Shown here one piece after another: positions 13,220 to 24,670 of a DNA stretch of 64,000 nt. The notes below the pieces were generated by a model. It searched no databases. It was not told the origin of the DNA and worked only from the letters and a program-made list of their open reading frames with translations. Source of the stretch: Puccinellia tenuiflora. Taxonomy: Eukaryota; Streptophyta; Magnoliopsida; Poales; Poaceae. The position numbers and the translations under genes were made by a program. Within the stretch, counting starts at the first letter, position 1. Every line of letters begins with the position of its first letter. The DNA is taken from assembly GCA_012064385.1 (NCBI GenBank), contig QRDG01000344.1, positions 1 through 64,000 on the forward strand. Direction: 5' to 3'.

Positions 13220-13504
13220 CTAGCGTATCACCCCACCTATCGCGAAACCGTCATTCATCTCGTGGTTCCAAACAAGCACTAGACGATGATGTATCTCATG
13301 CATTATCTTCAGGTGTTGTTCCAAGCAAGTGTTCTCTTCCATCTTGAGTGAAAGAAAACCGTTCAGACATTCGAACCTTACAATTCTAACTTGTGCTGAA
13401 AAACTATTTTTCAGCTCATCAACAATCTCCATTGCAATCAAGTTCTTGAATTGTCTACTTAGGTCAGAATTCATGAAGGTGCACATCATCCACTTGACTT
13501 TCAA
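13220..13504 (-). pseudogene. Copia Gag (UBN2-type) remnant
   Basis: A 94-codon open frame with the layout of Copia Gag: MNSDLSRQFKN, then EIVDELKNSFSAQVR, FECLNGFLSLKMEE and HLKIMHEIHHRL. These parallel the usual pattern of a DL/QF helix, a 'LK..F..QAR..R' helix, a 'L...KM.EG' segment and a 'H...M' helix. It lies on the element's sense strand in the 5' half of the internal region, where gag belongs. There is no zinc knuckle and no continuation into pol, so it is a relic. Confidence 0.7.
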
Positions 13505-14930
13505 GTAGGTGGTTCAAAACCACTCCATGTACTCTTCATCGCTTGCAGAAATATTTAGGTTTATCTCCTATTGGTTCTTCTAACACGTAGAGCTGAGCAT
13601 TGGTGTGTAGGACTTCTTTCAGGACGCAGGTACTACTCAACAAAATTGACCCATCGAGACGCAGTTTTTCAGCAACGAACAGACTACCGTAGTCAACCAT
13701 GATCTACAAGGATTTTTGCAAAGACATCTGGACTTTTGTTTATGATAATTTTAGTTCATCTTAATGAACTCCCACTAAACTCAACATCTCTCTGGTTGTT
13801 TAGTGACACACGATCCAAATCCACTACACCACAACCGATCATCACGTGAGATGATGTAGCTTCAAAGGTGAACATCACCATGTTGATCATATCATCCATA
13901 TGACTCGTGTTTAACCTTTCGGTTCTTGTGTTCCGAGGCCATGTCTGTACATGCTAGGCTCGTCAAGGAAACCGTAGTATTTTCGCGTGTGTAAATCTGG
14001 CTTACACCCGTTGTATGTGAACGTAGAATCTATCACACCCGATCATCACGTGGTGCTTCGAAACGAAGAACTTTGGCAACGGTGCATACTAGGGAAGAAC
14101 ACATCTTGATATTAACATGAGAGATCACCTTATCATGCTACCGTCGCGATCACATCTAAGCATAACAATAAGGTGCATAAAAGGATTAACATCACATGCA
14201 ATTCATAATTGTGATATGATATGGCCTTTCTTCTTGTGCTTTTGATCTCCATCTCCAAAGCACCGGCATGATCTCCATCTCCGGCATGATCTCCATCATC
14301 GTGGCGCCATCACCATGGTTGTCCACCAACTATTGCAACTACAACTAATGCTACTCTTAGCAATAAAGTAAAGCAATTACATGGTGATTCAATGACACGC
14401 AGGTCACATAAAATAAAAGACAACCATATGGCTCCTGCCGGTTGCCGTACTCATCGACATGCAAGTCGTGAAAGATTACAAACATGATCATTGCATACAT
14501 TATCACAAATCACATATTGGCCATACCACATCACATGACCCCCTCTGCAAAAACAAGTTAGACGTCCTCTACTTTGTTTATGCAATTTTTACGTGGCTTG
14601 GGTCAACGAGATAGAACCGTTCTAATCTACGCAAAACCACAACGGTGATATAGTAGTTGCTTATTTACTCATCCTTTTGAAAGGCCTTCCATTGAAAATT
14701 GCATCTTCACTAAAGCAAGAGAAACAGACACCCGCCAGCCACTTATGCAAAACAAGTTGCATGTCAGTCGTGGAACCGGTCTCTCGTGCGTGGACGAGTA
14801 AGGTTGGTCCGGGCCGCTTCATCTCACAATACCGCAAAGACGCAAAGTGCACGCGAGAAGGTAGCAACATAAAATATCAACGCCCACAACACTTGTGTTC
14901 TAATCGCACCAACATCTACGAATAGATCTA

Positions 14931-14943
14931 GGCTCTGATACCA
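14931..14943 (-). other. Primer-binding site (tRNA-iMet) of the nested element
   Basis: On the minus strand this reads TGGTATCAGAGCC, the common plant Copia primer site complementary to the 3' end of initiator tRNA-Met. It lies one base downstream of the 5' LTR end at 14945. It fixes the orientation. Confidence 0.92.
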
Positions 14944-14944
14944 C

Positions 14945-16701
14945 TGATGGGGTCGCAGCATAGAAAACAAAAATTTTCCTACGCAACAAGCGGAAGAAAC
15001 CCCAAGGATCTAGATCTATTAGACGAAGGTAGCGAAGATGAGATCCAATCTCTTACCCTTGAAGATCAACAAACGCGTTTTGTCGGTGCAGGGGTTGGCT
15101 AGTCGATCCCCGCAACTAGACTCATCTAGTCGCGAGGAGATGTATTTCCTCGAAGTCCAATCCGATGAAGTGCCACAAGGGGTAGCACCTCCGCGGTATC
15201 CACACGTACGGCTCGATGTAGATCTCCGCCTTCTTGATCCCGCAAGCAAGGTGGAGATGGCTAGATGGATCTCGGCACCACGACGGTTGTGGTGGCGTTG
15301 ATGGTGGAGAAATTCCTGCAGGGCTTCGCCAAGCAGCTGCAGGAGAGAGGAGGGAGAGGAGAGGGAGGCCGGCGGCTAGGGTACAAGGGTGCTGCGCCCC
15401 AGCCCTCCCCTCCTCCTTATATAGGCGTGAGGGGGCTGTGGGGGGCGTCCCAAACCCATCTAGGGCCGGCCAAGGGAGGAAACTTACCCCCCAAGGCAGC
15501 CCCTAGGGTTTTTGGGTGCCTCCCATGGGCCAGCCGCATGGGCCTTTAGGGAGAGGGTGCGGCCAGCCCAAGTGGGCTGCTGCACCTCCCCTTGGTCCAT
15601 GTGGGCCTTCTAGGTTCGTGGCCCCCCAAGGTGGGGCCCTCCGGAACCTTCCGGAACCTTCTAGAATCTTCCGGTACTCTGCCGGAATTATCCCGAACTT
15701 TTCCGGAACCCTGGAAACCACTTTCCTTATATGAAATTTTATCTCCGGACTCTTCCGGAGCTCCTCATGATGTCTAGGATCTCATCCGAGACTCCGAATC
15801 ACCATTCGTTCATACCATCAATTATCTCATCGCTAACCCTAGCTACATCGGACGTTAAGTGTGTGACCCTACGGGTTCGAGAACATGCAGACATGATCAA
15901 ATCAATAATCAATAGCGGGACCGGGATGCCCATATTGACTCCTACATATTCAACGAAGTTCCTTATCGATTGAACCACGATGCCGGAGATTCTTAATCTC
16001 GTATACGATTCCCTTTGTCTCACCGATATTTAATTTGCCCGAGACTTGATCGTCGATATCTCCATATCTGGTTCAATCTCGTTACCTGGCAAATTCTCTT
16101 TACTCGTCCATAATATAGGATCACCGTGATTACCACTTAATCACATGGTTGCAACCTTTCTGATGCTATATTACCGAGAGGGCCCAGAGATATCTTTTCC
16201 GTCACAAGGAAGGACAAATCCCAGTCTTGATTCATGTCACCCAACAAATACCATCGGAGATACCTGAAAGCCACCTTTATAATCACCCAGTTACGAAGTG
16301 ACGTTTGATGTCCACAAAGCATTCCTCCGGTAAACGGGAGTGACATAATCTCATGGTCTAAGGAAACTATACTTGGCATACTAAAAGTGTTGGCAATGAA
16401 ACTTGTGTGACCCGATCAATTCAACTCTTTATTATCGGGTCTTGTCCATCACATCATTACTCCTAATGATATGACTCCGTTATCAAGTGACTGTAACAAG
16501 TCCATGGTTAGGAAACTCTAACCATCTCTTGACTAACGAACTAGTCCGGTAGAGGCTTACTAGGGACACCTGGTGTTTATATTCCACACATGTATTATGT
16601 TTCCGGTTAATACAATTATAGCATGGATAATAAACTATTATCATAAACATGAATATGCTAATAAACCATTTTATTATTGCCTCTAGGGCATATTCCCAAC
16701 A
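14945..16701 (-). repeat. 5' LTR of the nested element
   Basis: 1757 bp, next to the primer-binding site and so the 5' LTR. It should contain the element promoter, on the minus strand. AAATC follows at 16702-16706. Confidence 0.94.
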
Positions 16702-17989
16702 AAATCATAGCACTTGCACCAAAGATGTGGTTGAGCCATAAAGGAAATACAAATTTTCAAAGATTCAACATAAGATAGGCCCAACCGAGATAAAACGAAG
16801 ATCTTTAAAACGGTATGCTCACAAGCTTAGGGATGCCAATTGGAAACTAAAACCAATTGAAAATGCCAAAAGCTAGTGAGAGCATTTAGACAAAGAAAAA
16901 TCAACATGCTCACCAAGGTAGGCATGAGGTCAAAGATCTTCAAGAAATACATGAGTGTGCAAAGATACCAATAAACAATAAGACAAGCACTCATGAGACA
17001 AATTTGGAGCCACCAAAGAATTATAGAAGAAAACAAGGTAGCTCAAAAAGAAATAGGATACCAACTAAAAGGTGACCTCTCTCATATGTATAGGTTTCTA
17101 ATTAGACAAACCATGAAGATATACATCCGCAAAGAAACATATACATATGAAATGGTTCGGGAAAAGAGAACAAGGTATCCAAAAGGAAGTCATAAATATA
17201 CAAACGAGATTGTTGCATGAAAGCATAGCACATAGCCCAAATTGATCTCATTGTATATAAATGAACTTCAAATATATCAAATGCATCACACATATCGCTA
17301 AGGGAACAAGAGATAGTGGAGATGCTTTGAAATAGGCAACAAGTATCACAAAGGAATAAAATCAATTGAAGAAAAGGTTTTTGCAAATTCATCACACATA
17401 TCACAAAGATATATTAAGTGAAGGAAATAGGCCAAAACCACAACAATTGCATATAAAAGCTTTCATGCCAAGAGGCAACCTACACAAGGTTGAAAACTAG
17501 AAAGGTATGCATGAGATGGATACTTGTTACCGAGATGCATTGACGATGAAGATGATGAGAGTTGGTTTGTCATCAAAGCTTGACTCCGACAATCACACGG
17601 TGAGAACACCTTCCTTATGAATGAGGCAAGCATCCAATGCATCTCCATTGTACCTAAAACAAAATTAGAATACAAAATGGTTCCCAAACTCATTGGGTTC
17701 CATAGTAGTTAGATCAACTACAATATATAGGAAACACTCCACATAAATATGTGCGTATAGATATGAAATTGAATTTCATGCACATCTTAGCCGATTTAGG
17801 ATTCGGTGGAGTATCCCCTATATATTGGATCAAGAAAGATAAGCATGCTAAAATAATATAAATTAGTAACTGAGCATGCAAAGGCTTTCTAGAACCAAAA
17901 GAGATACAATTTAGACAAAAACACCAAGTCAACCAAGAAGAGAGCACACCAAAGTGTGACACACAAAGGTTGTCCAAATTATATCAAAA

Positions 17990-18112
17990 TCCAAATCAAC
18001 ACATGATTGAGAAAAAAATCAAATCAACACATGATTGATTCCAAAACACATCAACACATGAAGTGTGATATCAATAGGAATCAAATCAAACAACACATGA
18101 TTGAAAAGACAC
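17990..18112. repeat. Short degenerate tandem array
   Basis: Three to five imperfect copies of a unit like AATCAACACATGATTGA occur in about 120 bp. Function unknown; probably local slippage within retroelement DNA. Confidence 0.7.
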
Positions 18113-19123
18113 CAATTGAAAATAAGATACCAATTAAAACAAAAAAAATCAACTAGGAGAAAAGATACCAAGAAGAGGGTGATACTTGACCGAAATCAAG
18201 TAAAGAAAAATAAGGCAAAAGGTATCAAGACTCCCACAATAAATATTAATTGGAACAAATATCTATGGAGGAGATATTAAATTCCAATTAATACCATTTG
18301 AAGGTACCAAAACAAGATAAAGAATCAAATGCCAATTGAAAGGATCAAATATTGATAGATGGAATAGTGTTCTAAATAAAAAGGAATGCTCCCCCAAGAT
18401 TAATGCATTATCTTAGATATTTGCATTTGAATACAAAATGCACACACAAGGGATCATTACTCTCCAAATTTTATCTATAACACTAAACACTACCGATTGA
18501 AAAAAAATAGGATCCTTGCAAGAGGCAAAGAAGGCAATAAATAGGGCAATTTAAAAGCAAGTGCCAATGTGAAGATGATCTACAAAATCCACCACAATTA
18601 CTAGAATCACTTGTCATGAACAAGGAGTATATGGAGATATTTCTCGATGGTATATAGGAATGATGTACAAGACCAACTTCACAACAAATAAGCATATGGC
18701 AAAAGATAAGAATTAAAACACCATATTTTGAAAAGGTTTGTTGGTAGTTTCAATTATTCGAACCAACCGGCAACGCCATGGTTAAAATAAAATGAAACAA
18801 ATGGTTTCTCACATAATATATGGAAATGGATATTAGAGAAAAACCACACCAAGCAAACTCACACAAACAAGAACCAAAGGGTAACCACAAAGGAAAAATT
18901 GGAACTTGTTTTAGCACACATGCCACATAGGAAAGAAAATTTATAACATCAAATCTAAGTGGCAAACCTCAAATGTTCACATTTTGTGGGATTGTAATAT
19001 GCACATAGGTTATTACTCCCCCATAATGTGATAATTCATTTATATTTAAACAAGAGGCAAATAAAACCAACTAGAGAAATTAATGGACATTGTAGAATTT
19101 GAATTTCTCATGAATATGATATA

Positions 19124-19283
19124 CTCCCTCCGTTCCATAATGTAAGCCTTTTTAGCATTTCTCTTTCCATCCGTATCCAGACATGTTTTAGTGTAAGATT
19201 CATTTGAATCTTACACTAAAACATGTCTGGATACGGATGGAAAGAGAAATGCTAAAAAGGCTTACATTATGGAACGGAGGTAG
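19124..19283. mobile_element. Stowaway-type MITE forming a near-perfect 160-bp palindrome
   Basis: The element begins CTCCCTCCGTTCC, ends GGAACGGAGGTAG, and is flanked by TA (19122-19123 and 19284-19285). The arms are almost perfectly complementary over about 75 bp around a centre near 19203 (GATTCATTTGAATC), so a transcript could fold into one long hairpin. It is inserted in the internal region of the gag-only retrotransposon. Confidence 0.95.
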
Positions 19284-19755
19284 TACCACATAGTAGCTAG
19301 ATAATATTGAAATATCAATACTAGGTGGTGTGCCTCATGTACACGCATTTTTAGGTTTATGAATTGCACAAAGCATATCACTCCCCCAAAATGGGATAGT
19401 CCATTAATATCTCAAAGAGCCAAATAAAATCCACACAAGATTCAATAAAGCTCAACACACAAATTACACATACATGATATACAACTATCATACACAACCT
19501 TGAATAACAAGACAAGTAGGAAAGAAGCATATCATATACAAGCACATGCTAGGAACAAAACTAACACATGCAAGGGAGCAAGCAACTTTCAATATATATA
19601 TGAATTAAATACAAGTTACCGCAAGGAGGAAGCATTGGATATGAGATAGATATTTGATAATCCAATTGACTTGGCTTGATGAAATATACCCATGAAGATC
19701 CCTTAATTCTTCAAAATTAGCCAAGTCACCAATGTCCTCCACAAACACCTATTGA

Positions 19756-22086
19756 TCAAGTTGAAGCTTGTTGGTCCCCAACCAAGTTGGGTCCTAAGAG
19801 GTTAGTCACAATAGGTTTGGGAACCCAAATGGTGCTTTTCTTGACACCACTTTGAGCTCCCACATATTTGGCAAACACATTGCCAATTCTATCCTTCCTA
19901 AGAGAATAAGCATCATCAACTATAATAGGGTTGGATACGGTACCGTTAGTGCATGAAGAAGCAAAATGACCTTTGCCACGGCAAAGGTAGCAACACCGAC
20001 TCTTCTTCTTCTTAATAGGCTCCTCAACTTGACGAGCATTGGCTTGAGTCTTCTTAGGAGGTGGCCGTTGTTCAACTCGTGGTTGAGCACGAGATTGAAC
20101 AAGAGGCCGCTTCCCTAGTTGCTTCTCACTAAGAGGCTTCTTCTTCATTGGGCAATCCCGAACGTGGTGCCCTTCAACCTTGCACTTGAAGCAAGTGATC
20201 TTGGCCGGATTCTTGACTTGAACTTGGCCCTTCTTCTTCTCAACCTTGGACTTGATCTTGTTGTTGGAGTTGAATCCAAGTCCACTCTTGTCATTAGGGG
20301 ATTGTTGCACACTCAACATGTTGTCAAGTGCACTCTTCCCCTCATGACGCTTTTCCAAGCCTTTCTTCAAAGAAGTGGCTTGGGCCTTGAGCTCGCCTCT
20401 CTTCTCTACATGGTTAGTGACAACACAAGTACTAGAGGAGGTAGATGCATCATTGTTAGAGCAACAAGGCAAAGAAAGTAATTCATCACATGATGTACCA
20501 ACATTTTTAGTGGATGAACTACTAGGACTAGCACATGGCAATATAGCATTTTTGGTTAAGGTTGTGCTATCATCCACATGAGGCTCACAAGATGTTACCT
20601 TGGTGGTGAGGGCCTCATGAGCTAACTTAAGACAAGCATAGGATGCTAGAAGTTCATCATTAGAGCTAGATAGCTTTTCATGATTTTCTTCCAACTTCCC
20701 ATATGATGCTAGAAGATTATCATTAGAGCTAGATAGCTTTTCATGACTTGCTTCCAACTTCTCATACTTGCTAGTTAGCAACTCAAGTTGAGCCCTTAGC
20801 TCAACATTCTCCTTCGACATAGATGCTTTACAAGAAATTGAGTTAGTAGCACAAGCATCATTGACATTAGTGATGGAAGAAGAAATCTTAGCAAGCTCTT
20901 CATTTAATCTAGCATTTTCATTTTTCGTGACCTTATATTTAGCAATGGCATGGTCACGTTCTTTAATGATTTTAGCAATTATTTCATTATGAGACTCCTC
21001 GATAGAATCTAGTTTCTCCTCTAGAGAAGCACGAGTCTCATGCTCTTCCTCAAGAGCATCTTCTAACGATGCTTTCTCCATAGCATCATCTCTTTCAATC
21101 TTACCCTTTTCTTCAAGGCTTGCTTCCAAAGCCTCAATAGTTTCCCCACGCTCAATTAGGGTGCTCATGATTTCAAAGAGATTAGCTTGGGCATTTTTAT
21201 TGTTAGGAAGGGCTTTAAGAATCATTAAACCTTTATTTTGAAGGAGAGCATTAACCTTTTCCATATCATCTTCTTCATCATTATTATCATTATCATTATT
21301 ATTATCATCACTACTAGAAGATTTAGCCATAAGGCAATGAGTGATGGATGAAGAAGAGCAATTAATTTTTGAACTACTCAAGTTCATATCTTGTTGCATA
21401 GCAAGTTGGGTTTCCTCTACATTATTATTCATGCAAGAGTTAGAGGGAACACGATCATTTTTATCATGGCAACAAGATAAGGAAAGCATATCATAAAGAG
21501 ATTCATCCAAGCAATTTTTTGATGATATGCACGGACTATCAACACTAGCATGTAAATCATTTATAGTGCTATGTGTGTTTAGGTCCAAAGATGAAGCATT
21601 GCAACAAGATAGAGATAAATGATCATCAATAATGAGCTCACTATCAAAGTTGCAAAACCTATCACTACTCACCATCACATTGGTTTGTGGCTTACCACAT
21701 TTTGGTGAAGTAGACAAAGACGAGAGCTCGTCACGGCCGGAGGTGGAGGGAGAACAATCATCCTCAATAGAGTTGGACACTCCATATTTTTCTTGAAGCT
21801 TGGTCCAAAGTTCATGAGCGTCCCGGAGAGGCATGATTGACTCGAAAACTACAACACTCACAAATTTGCAAAACTCATTAGAAGCTAGAGCATCTAGATA
21901 TAAGTTTTTCTCATCCTCTAAAGTCGTACTTTCGTAATCCTTTGGAGGAGAAAAACCTATATCTAAGATACGCTCAATATTGGGGTCCAAGACCCGTAAG
22001 TGACTAAGCATATGAGTTTTCCAAACATTAAAATTTGTGCCATTGAATATAAACATGGATTTGTGCACTAAATCCCTAGACGACAT
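19756..22086 (-). CDS. gag: Copia-type Gag protein, Gag-only ORF
   Basis: An uninterrupted 776-codon frame starting at ATG 40 bases downstream of the primer-binding site. Residues about 12-120 resemble the Copia Gag/UBN2 region (FNGTNFNVWKTHM, then HELWTKLQEKYG). A Ser/Asn-rich, low-complexity stretch follows. Residues about 300-500 are Glu/Lys/Leu-rich and predicted coiled coil, with a repeated module EKLSSSND at about 450-490. Two CCHC zinc knuckles lie near the C-terminus: CFKCKVEGHHVRDC (about 632-645) and CYLCRGKGHFASSC (about 699-712), separated by a basic linker. Gag packages element RNA into virus-like particles. The frame stops about where protease would begin, and no pol follows. 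The intact long frame contrasts with the decay around it. Confidence 0.9.
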   Translation of the reverse strand: MSSRDLVHKSMFIFNGTNFNVWKTHMLSHLRVLDPNIERILDIGFSPPKDYESTTLEDEKNLYLDALASNEFCKFVSVVVFESIMPLRDAHELWTKLQEKYGVSNSIEDDCSPSTSGRDELSSLSTSPKCGKPQTNVMVSSDRFCNFDSELIIDDHLSLSCCNASSLDLNTHSTINDLHASVDSPCISSKNCLDESLYDMLSLSCCHDKNDRVPSNSCMNNNVEETQLAMQQDMNLSSSKINCSSSSITHCLMAKSSSSDDNNNDNDNNDEEDDMEKVNALLQNKGLMILKALPNNKNAQANLFEIMSTLIERGETIEALEASLEEKGKIERDDAMEKASLEDALEEEHETRASLEEKLDSIEESHNEIIAKIIKERDHAIAKYKVTKNENARLNEELAKISSSITNVNDACATNSISCKASMSKENVELRAQLELLTSKYEKLEASHEKLSSSNDNLLASYGKLEENHEKLSSSNDELLASYACLKLAHEALTTKVTSCEPHVDDSTTLTKNAILPCASPSSSSTKNVGTSCDELLSLPCCSNNDASTSSSTCVVTNHVEKRGELKAQATSLKKGLEKRHEGKSALDNMLSVQQSPNDKSGLGFNSNNKIKSKVEKKKGQVQVKNPAKITCFKCKVEGHHVRDCPMKKKPLSEKQLGKRPLVQSRAQPRVEQRPPPKKTQANARQVEEPIKKKKSRCCYLCRGKGHFASSCTNGTVSNPIIVDDAYSLRKDRIGNVFAKYVGAQSGVKKSTIWVPKPIVTNLLGPNLVGDQQAST

Positions 22087-22125
22087 CTTTACTCTCTAGG
22101 CGGTAAAGCCAAAAAGGAGAGACGA

Positions 22126-22138
22126 GGCTCTGATACCA
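22126..22138 (-). other. Primer-binding site (tRNA-iMet) of the gag-only element
   Basis: On the minus strand this reads TGGTATCAGAGCC, two bases downstream of the 5' LTR. It shows that the right-hand LTR is the 5' LTR and that Gag is in sense orientation. Confidence 0.93.
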
Positions 22139-22140
22139 AT

Positions 22141-24665
22141 TGAAAGAACAAGCTATGCCCAGATGTCGCCTAGAGGGGGGGGGGGGGGGTGAATAGGCGA
22201 TTAAAACTTTTTCTATTTAGGGGCTTGATAATTGCGGAATAAAACTAGGTGTTTAAATTAACAAGTCAACAACCTAAAAATCTAGGTTTACCTAAAGTGC
22301 ACCAACAACTTATGCTAAACAAGGCAAGCAACAAGGTGATAGCTAGATATAGAATTTAAGCACGATGGCTATCACAAGGTGAATTTGCATAAGTAAAAGC
22401 TCGGGTATAGAGATAACCGAGGCACGCGGAGACGAGGATGTATTCCCGAGTTCCTCTTTGTTAAGGGAGTACGTATCGTTGGAGGGGTGTGAGCTCGCCA
22501 CAAAAGGCCTACTCAAGATGCCACAAAGGCCTCACCCTATTCTCCGATGAACCGCACCCAAAGGTTTGGTTCACCTTCCACTATCGGAATCCTTCGGGGC
22601 GGATTCCGGAGCCCTTACAACTTTTGGGGCACACACCCACAACTCAATTGGGGGCTCCCAAAGCGTGCCGAAGCTTCACAAGCCGAAGTCTTCGTGGCAC
22701 CACCGTCTAGGGTCCAATGACCCAAGAGTAACAAGCTCCCAACCTTCAATCCCACGAATCACCGTGCGGAGCACAACCCGATGCACCAAATGCAAAAGGG
22801 GAAGATCACACCAAGTGGTCAAATTCTTCACCCCAAAATCCAACCGAAGCAACTAATGCTACGGAGGGATTTAGGAGGAAGAACGGAGGAGAAACACCAA
22901 GAACTCCAAAATCTAGATCCCACGAGTTCCCCTCACTTAGAGGAGATTTTGTTTGGTGGAAAGATGGATCTAGATCTCCTCTCTTGTTTCCCTAAATTTG
23001 GCCAAGAATCATCGGAGAGATTAGAGGGAATCGAGCTCTCAAAATGTTAGCAATGGAGGAGACAGAGCAAGGGATAAGATCTACGGGAAAAATGGGGAAG
23101 AAGCCCCTTTTATAGGGGCCCCCAAAAAAGTGACAGTTGGGGCCAAAAAGGTGCAGCCCCGAGACCCCGGCCTGGGGCCGGCCTGCACCCGGCCTGGCCG
23201 GGAAAGCATCTGAGCAGCGAAGGATCGAACAAGGCAGCAGGGGAAACGCAGGGAGCCCGGCCTGGTGACCCGGCCATGGGCCGGCCTGGCATCCCGGACT
23301 GGAAAAAAAAAGGCGCAGGGGAGCCGGCCTCCCACCCCGGCCTGGGCCGGCCGGGACACAGCTGGGCCGGGCAGCAGCCCGAGGCTGCCGGCCTGGCAAC
23401 CCGGCCTGGGCCGGACAGCCTGCGAGGCAGGCCGGGAGCCCACCCGAAGGCGCCGGCCTCGACCCGGCCTCGGGCCCGGCCAGGCCGGCCGGACTGCAGT
23501 TTTTTTTTTCTTTTTACTTTTTAAATTTCTGTTTTGAAAATTCGACCGAAACGAAAACGCAATAACTTTCGCATACGAACTCCGTTTTCGGTATTCTTGG
23601 ACTCGTTGGAATCGTCACAACGAGCACTACAAGAATATGCAGAGAAACATCATAGTCCAAGAATATAATATAAAGATAAATGGGAAAAGGTAAAAGCTCC
23701 CATTTGCAAATCGGAAATGCAATAACTTTCACCCACGAACTCCGTTTTCGATAATCTTGGACTCGTTGGAATCGTCACAACAAGCACAACAAGATTATGC
23801 AGAGAAACATCATAGTCCAATAAAATATTATAAAACCAAATGGGGAAAGGTTAAAAACTCATTTTCGCAAACCGGAAATTCTATAACTTTTGCAATTGAA
23901 TTCCGAATGAAATAAAACCAATTTTGTTGGAAAGAGGGCGACAAATGCTACCTTTGAAAATGGCAAACAAGCAATGGAGATTTTGCAAAGAAATGGAAGA
24001 GAGAAATCTTCCGCACGGATAAACCGGCAAAATCTCCAATACCGAAACCGCAATAGAAGACGCATAAGAAAACCGTTTTCGGTGAACTTGGCTTTGTCAT
24101 GACAAGCACGACAAGCACCAAGACCACACCACGATAAGAGACAAATAAGAACCAATAAAGATGATTGCATGGATGCAAAGGTTTGTGCTCTCTACGGCGA
24201 TACGATCACGATATCCGGTCGAGAGCCCCTCTTGATAGTACAGTTATCTATCCTATAATCCGGTCTCTCACTAAACAATATGAGACCGGTAAAATAGAAA
24301 CCCTATCAAGATCATACCTTTGCCCTGTGCATAAATCCACTTGAGGTCGATGAAGATGATCTTCAACTCCTCAAGACGCACCACCTTCCTCGATCGCGCT
24401 TCGGTGAAGATTCACTTGATGCTCCCCCATACACCAAGATGGGAGACGCTCTCTTCGGCATATCTTCACTTGGCCTTGAGTGATGATCAACCCGCACAAA
24501 GCCTTGATCAACACACACTTTTCTTCTTCCCTTAACCTTGACTCCAACAAATGGAGAACAAGCAAACAAATGGACAACCTACAAATATAGCTCAATGCAA
24601 ATATTAGTCCATAGAGATTGTCATTAATTACCAAAATCATGCATGGGGGCAACCATGAACTTTCA
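22141..24665 (-). repeat. 5' LTR of the gag-only element
   Basis: 2525 bp, paired with 5469-7978. It contains a 15-G run (22175-22189), the GC-rich array at about 23160-23500 and the same tandem units of about 150 bp as the other LTR. TATCC follows at 24666-24670. Confidence 0.93.
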
Positions 24666-24670
24666 TATCC

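Larger units (their letters stand above)
8478..16701 (-). mobile_element. Nested Angela/BARE1-like LTR retrotransposon, coding-defective
   Basis: LTRs at 8478-10237 and 14945-16701 begin TGTTGGGAATATGCCC and end CCCCATCA in element sense, and are flanked by the exact 5-bp duplication AAATC (8473-8477 and 16702-16706). The tRNA-iMet primer site at 14931-14943 and the purine tract at 10238-10253 put it on the minus strand, like its host. The LTR text resembles the Triticeae BARE1/WIS/Angela group. The 4.7-kb internal region is AT-rich and full of stops. The only coding trace I recognise is a Gag remnant at 13220-13504. A hand comparison of the LTRs shows about eight to ten substitutions and several 1-bp indels, so insertion was recent although the coding region is dead. 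Confidence 0.94.
16707..19755 (-). other. Internal region of the gag-only element downstream of gag, no pol
   Basis: AT-rich DNA downstream of Gag on the element's sense strand, where protease, integrase and RT would be expected. Only frames of about 100 codons or less are present, and none has a D(S/T)G, DDE or YVDD motif. A Stowaway MITE lies at 19124-19283 and a short tandem array at about 17990-18112. Confidence 0.7.
5469..24665 (-). mobile_element. Gag-only Copia-type LTR retrotransposon, host of a nested insertion
   Basis: The termini are two 2.5-kb LTRs (5469-7978 and 22141-24665) with ends TGAAAG and CTTTCA. They are flanked by the exact 5-bp target duplication TATCC (5464-5468 and 24666-24670). 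The primer-binding site beside the right LTR and the purine tract beside the left LTR both place the element on the minus strand, so the right LTR is the 5' LTR. Removing the nested element (8478-16701 plus one TSD copy) and a Stowaway MITE leaves about 10.8 kb. The only long frame is Gag at 19756-22086. No protease, integrase, reverse transcriptase or RNase H motif appears in the remaining internal DNA, so the element looks non-autonomous. The Gag resembles SIRE/Maximus-lineage Copia Gag, an assignment from memory of the motif style. Confidence 0.93.
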
